Source: an uncultured Roseburia sp.
GTDB lineage: Bacteria > Bacillota > Clostridia > Lachnospirales > Lachnospiraceae
Assembly: GCA_947384095.1 (NCBI GenBank)
Contig: CANDFU010000121.1
Span: forward strand, 1-6,064
Length of the DNA: 6,064 nt
Reading direction: 5' to 3'
In this document: one piece after another, positions 5,192 to 6,064 of the stretch
How the letters are laid out: each line of letters begins with the position of its first letter
Position numbering within the stretch: position 1 is the stretch's first letter
The notes under the pieces: model-generated
What the model saw: only the letters and a program-made list of their open reading frames with translations
Database searches by the model: none
Told to the model about the DNA's origin: nothing
Program-made: the position numbers and the translations under genes

Positions 5192-6064
5192 ATGAAGAAA
5201 CTTGTCAGGAAATTGTCAGGACTTTGTCTGGCGGCATGTCTGGCGATAACGGCAGTGCCTCCGGTACCGGGACTGGCGGCAGAGGGGAGTGAAAATACCT
5301 CCGTTTTACAGGCCGTCCAGCCGATGGAAGCGACGGAGGAGCCCGGGGCGGAACCAGAAAACGGGCAGAGGACCGGGGGGAAACAGGAAGCCGGCGATCT
5401 TGGTGAGCTGTTTACAGCCACGGAGACGCCGGAAGGGACACAGCCGGCGGAGACGGAAGAGACACAGCCGGCGGAGGATGAGCAGCCGGTTGTTGAAATC
5501 GAGGGGGAAGAGAGTGCGCGCAGCGAAAAGGCACAGGAGGACGGCGTTATGGCGCTGTCATACGACATCAATCATCCGGTTATTGAGAAATTTGAGTTCC
5601 TGGAAAACGGACAGGCGCTGACAAAAAATGATACATTGCATTTTAAGGTCTGGGCATACGATGCAGACAGCGGAATTGAATCTGTTCAGATTGTGATCTC
5701 ATCAAATGCTACCACATATGTAACGTGCACGAAAGCAGAAGAGAGAAATCTGTATGTTGGAACGCTTTCCTGCGACAGGCTTCGTGGAACTAATTTTTTT
5801 ATTTCCTGCATACGCGTGGTGGACCGGGCCGGAAATAAAATGGATGCGGATGTCAGAGACGAGAAAGGGCAGTATATATACAGATTTACAGCGGACTGTG
5901 GTACAACTACACCGACTAAGCCATCGGTAGGAAGTGTTTCTATTTCCAATGTGCAGATGCGTGAAAATGATTTGGACGGCGATGGAAAGCTGGGAATAGG
6001 TGACACGGTGACATATATGGCTGATGTTGTCTTTAAAGATACATCGTTTAGATCCGCGACTATG
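5192..6064 (+). CDS. Secreted multidomain surface protein with Ig-like domain (3' end beyond window)
   Basis: The frame is open from ATG 5192 to the window end (291 codons) without a stop, so the protein is partial. Residues 1-30 form a classic Sec signal peptide: basic MKKLVRK, a hydrophobic core (8-22) and probable cleavage after GLAA (27-30). Residues 31-122 are an acidic, Pro/Glu/Thr/Gly-rich linker that includes a duplicated TQPAE. Residues 124-235 look like a bacterial Ig-like beta-sandwich, with WAYDADSGIESVQIVI (154-169) and VVDRAGN (209-215), the D-x-AGN turn common in such folds. A second module begins near 246 and contains an EF-hand-like loop, D260-x-D262-x-D264-G-x-L-x-x-x-D271. 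No catalytic domain is visible; an adhesin, a cell-wall enzyme or another large surface protein is possible from the missing part. GC falls from about 57-68% (5281-5460) to about 40-48% (5641-5940). The gene has its own strong promoter and is separate from the upstream cluster. Confidence 0.85.
   Translation, partial: MKKLVRKLSGLCLAACLAITAVPPVPGLAAEGSENTSVLQAVQPMEATEEPGAEPENGQRTGGKQEAGDLGELFTATETPEGTQPAETEETQPAEDEQPVVEIEGEESARSEKAQEDGVMALSYDINHPVIEKFEFLENGQALTKNDTLHFKVWAYDADSGIESVQIVISSNATTYVTCTKAEERNLYVGTLSCDRLRGTNFFISCIRVVDRAGNKMDADVRDEKGQYIYRFTADCGTTTPTKPSVGSVSISNVQMRENDLDGDGKLGIGDTVTYMADVVFKDTSFRSATM
5431..5476 (+). repeat. Two-copy 24-bp tandem repeat in the linker
   Basis: Positions 5431-5452 and 5455-5476 match at 21 of 22 bases (mismatch at 5436/5460) with a 24-base period, so the frame is kept. 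The second copy encodes a near duplicate of the first around the TQPAE segment. It looks like a slippage-type duplication in a low-complexity surface linker, which could vary in copy number between strains. Confidence 0.75.

Noticed and set aside
5202..5245. Short direct repeats in the signal-peptide coding region (TTGTCAGGA at 5202 and 5213; TGTCTGGCG at 5225 and 5237)
   Set aside because: Nine-base repeats in a Leu/Ala/Cys-rich coding stretch are likely incidental. The first pair has an 11-base period that does not keep the frame, and neither extends beyond nine bases.
5059..5571. 170-aa open frame on the minus strand, Ser/Pro-rich
   Set aside because: Its composition is the antisense of the Glu/Pro/Thr linker, and it runs over the strong promoter and ribosome site of the + strand gene.
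5289..5621. 110-aa Arg/Lys-rich + strand frame
   Set aside because: An out-of-frame reading of the GC-rich linker; it has no ribosome binding site and the signal-peptide frame explains the region.

Overview
The window reads as part of the chromosome of a Gram-positive, probably spore-forming Clostridia member, most likely of the Lachnospiraceae type. This is inferred from three things: a yqfD-tail/phoH/7TM-HD-like/ybeY gene order typical of Firmicutes, strong AGGAGG-type ribosome binding sites, and a small BofC-like protein. Base composition is about 50% GC over most of the window. No species is claimed.

All recognised genes are on the + strand. Positions 1-2788 hold a compressed housekeeping cluster: the last codons of a YqfD-like sporulation protein, a PhoH-family ATPase, a polytopic membrane protein with a degenerate HD domain, and the rRNA-processing endoribonuclease YbeY. 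The successive genes overlap by 14, 4 and 4 bases, so translation is probably coupled. A 14-helix MurJ/SpoVB-type lipid-linked oligosaccharide flippase (2813-4480) follows after 24 bases and probably belongs to the same transcript. In Bacillus, dgkA-cdd-era would follow ybeY instead.

Positions 4481-4964 hold a small membrane-anchored protein of 125 aa. A perfect 17-bp inverted repeat followed by a U-run spans its start, with the ribosome binding site and start codon in the loop. A clear Rho-independent terminator (4940-4964) closes this gene and probably the whole cluster.

Positions 4965-5124 show no gene. A textbook sigma-A promoter (TTGACA, 17 bases, TATAAT) and an ideal ribosome binding site then drive a secreted protein that runs off the window end. 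It has a signal peptide, an acidic Pro/Glu/Thr-rich linker, an Ig-like domain and an EF-hand-like Asp-rich loop.

The points most worth a second look are the HD-domain protein that has lost its metal ligands and its extracellular domain, the inverted repeat over the start of the small gene, and the strongly expressed, compositionally mosaic surface protein. I see no mobile element, CRISPR array, tRNA or rRNA, and no defence or biosynthetic system.
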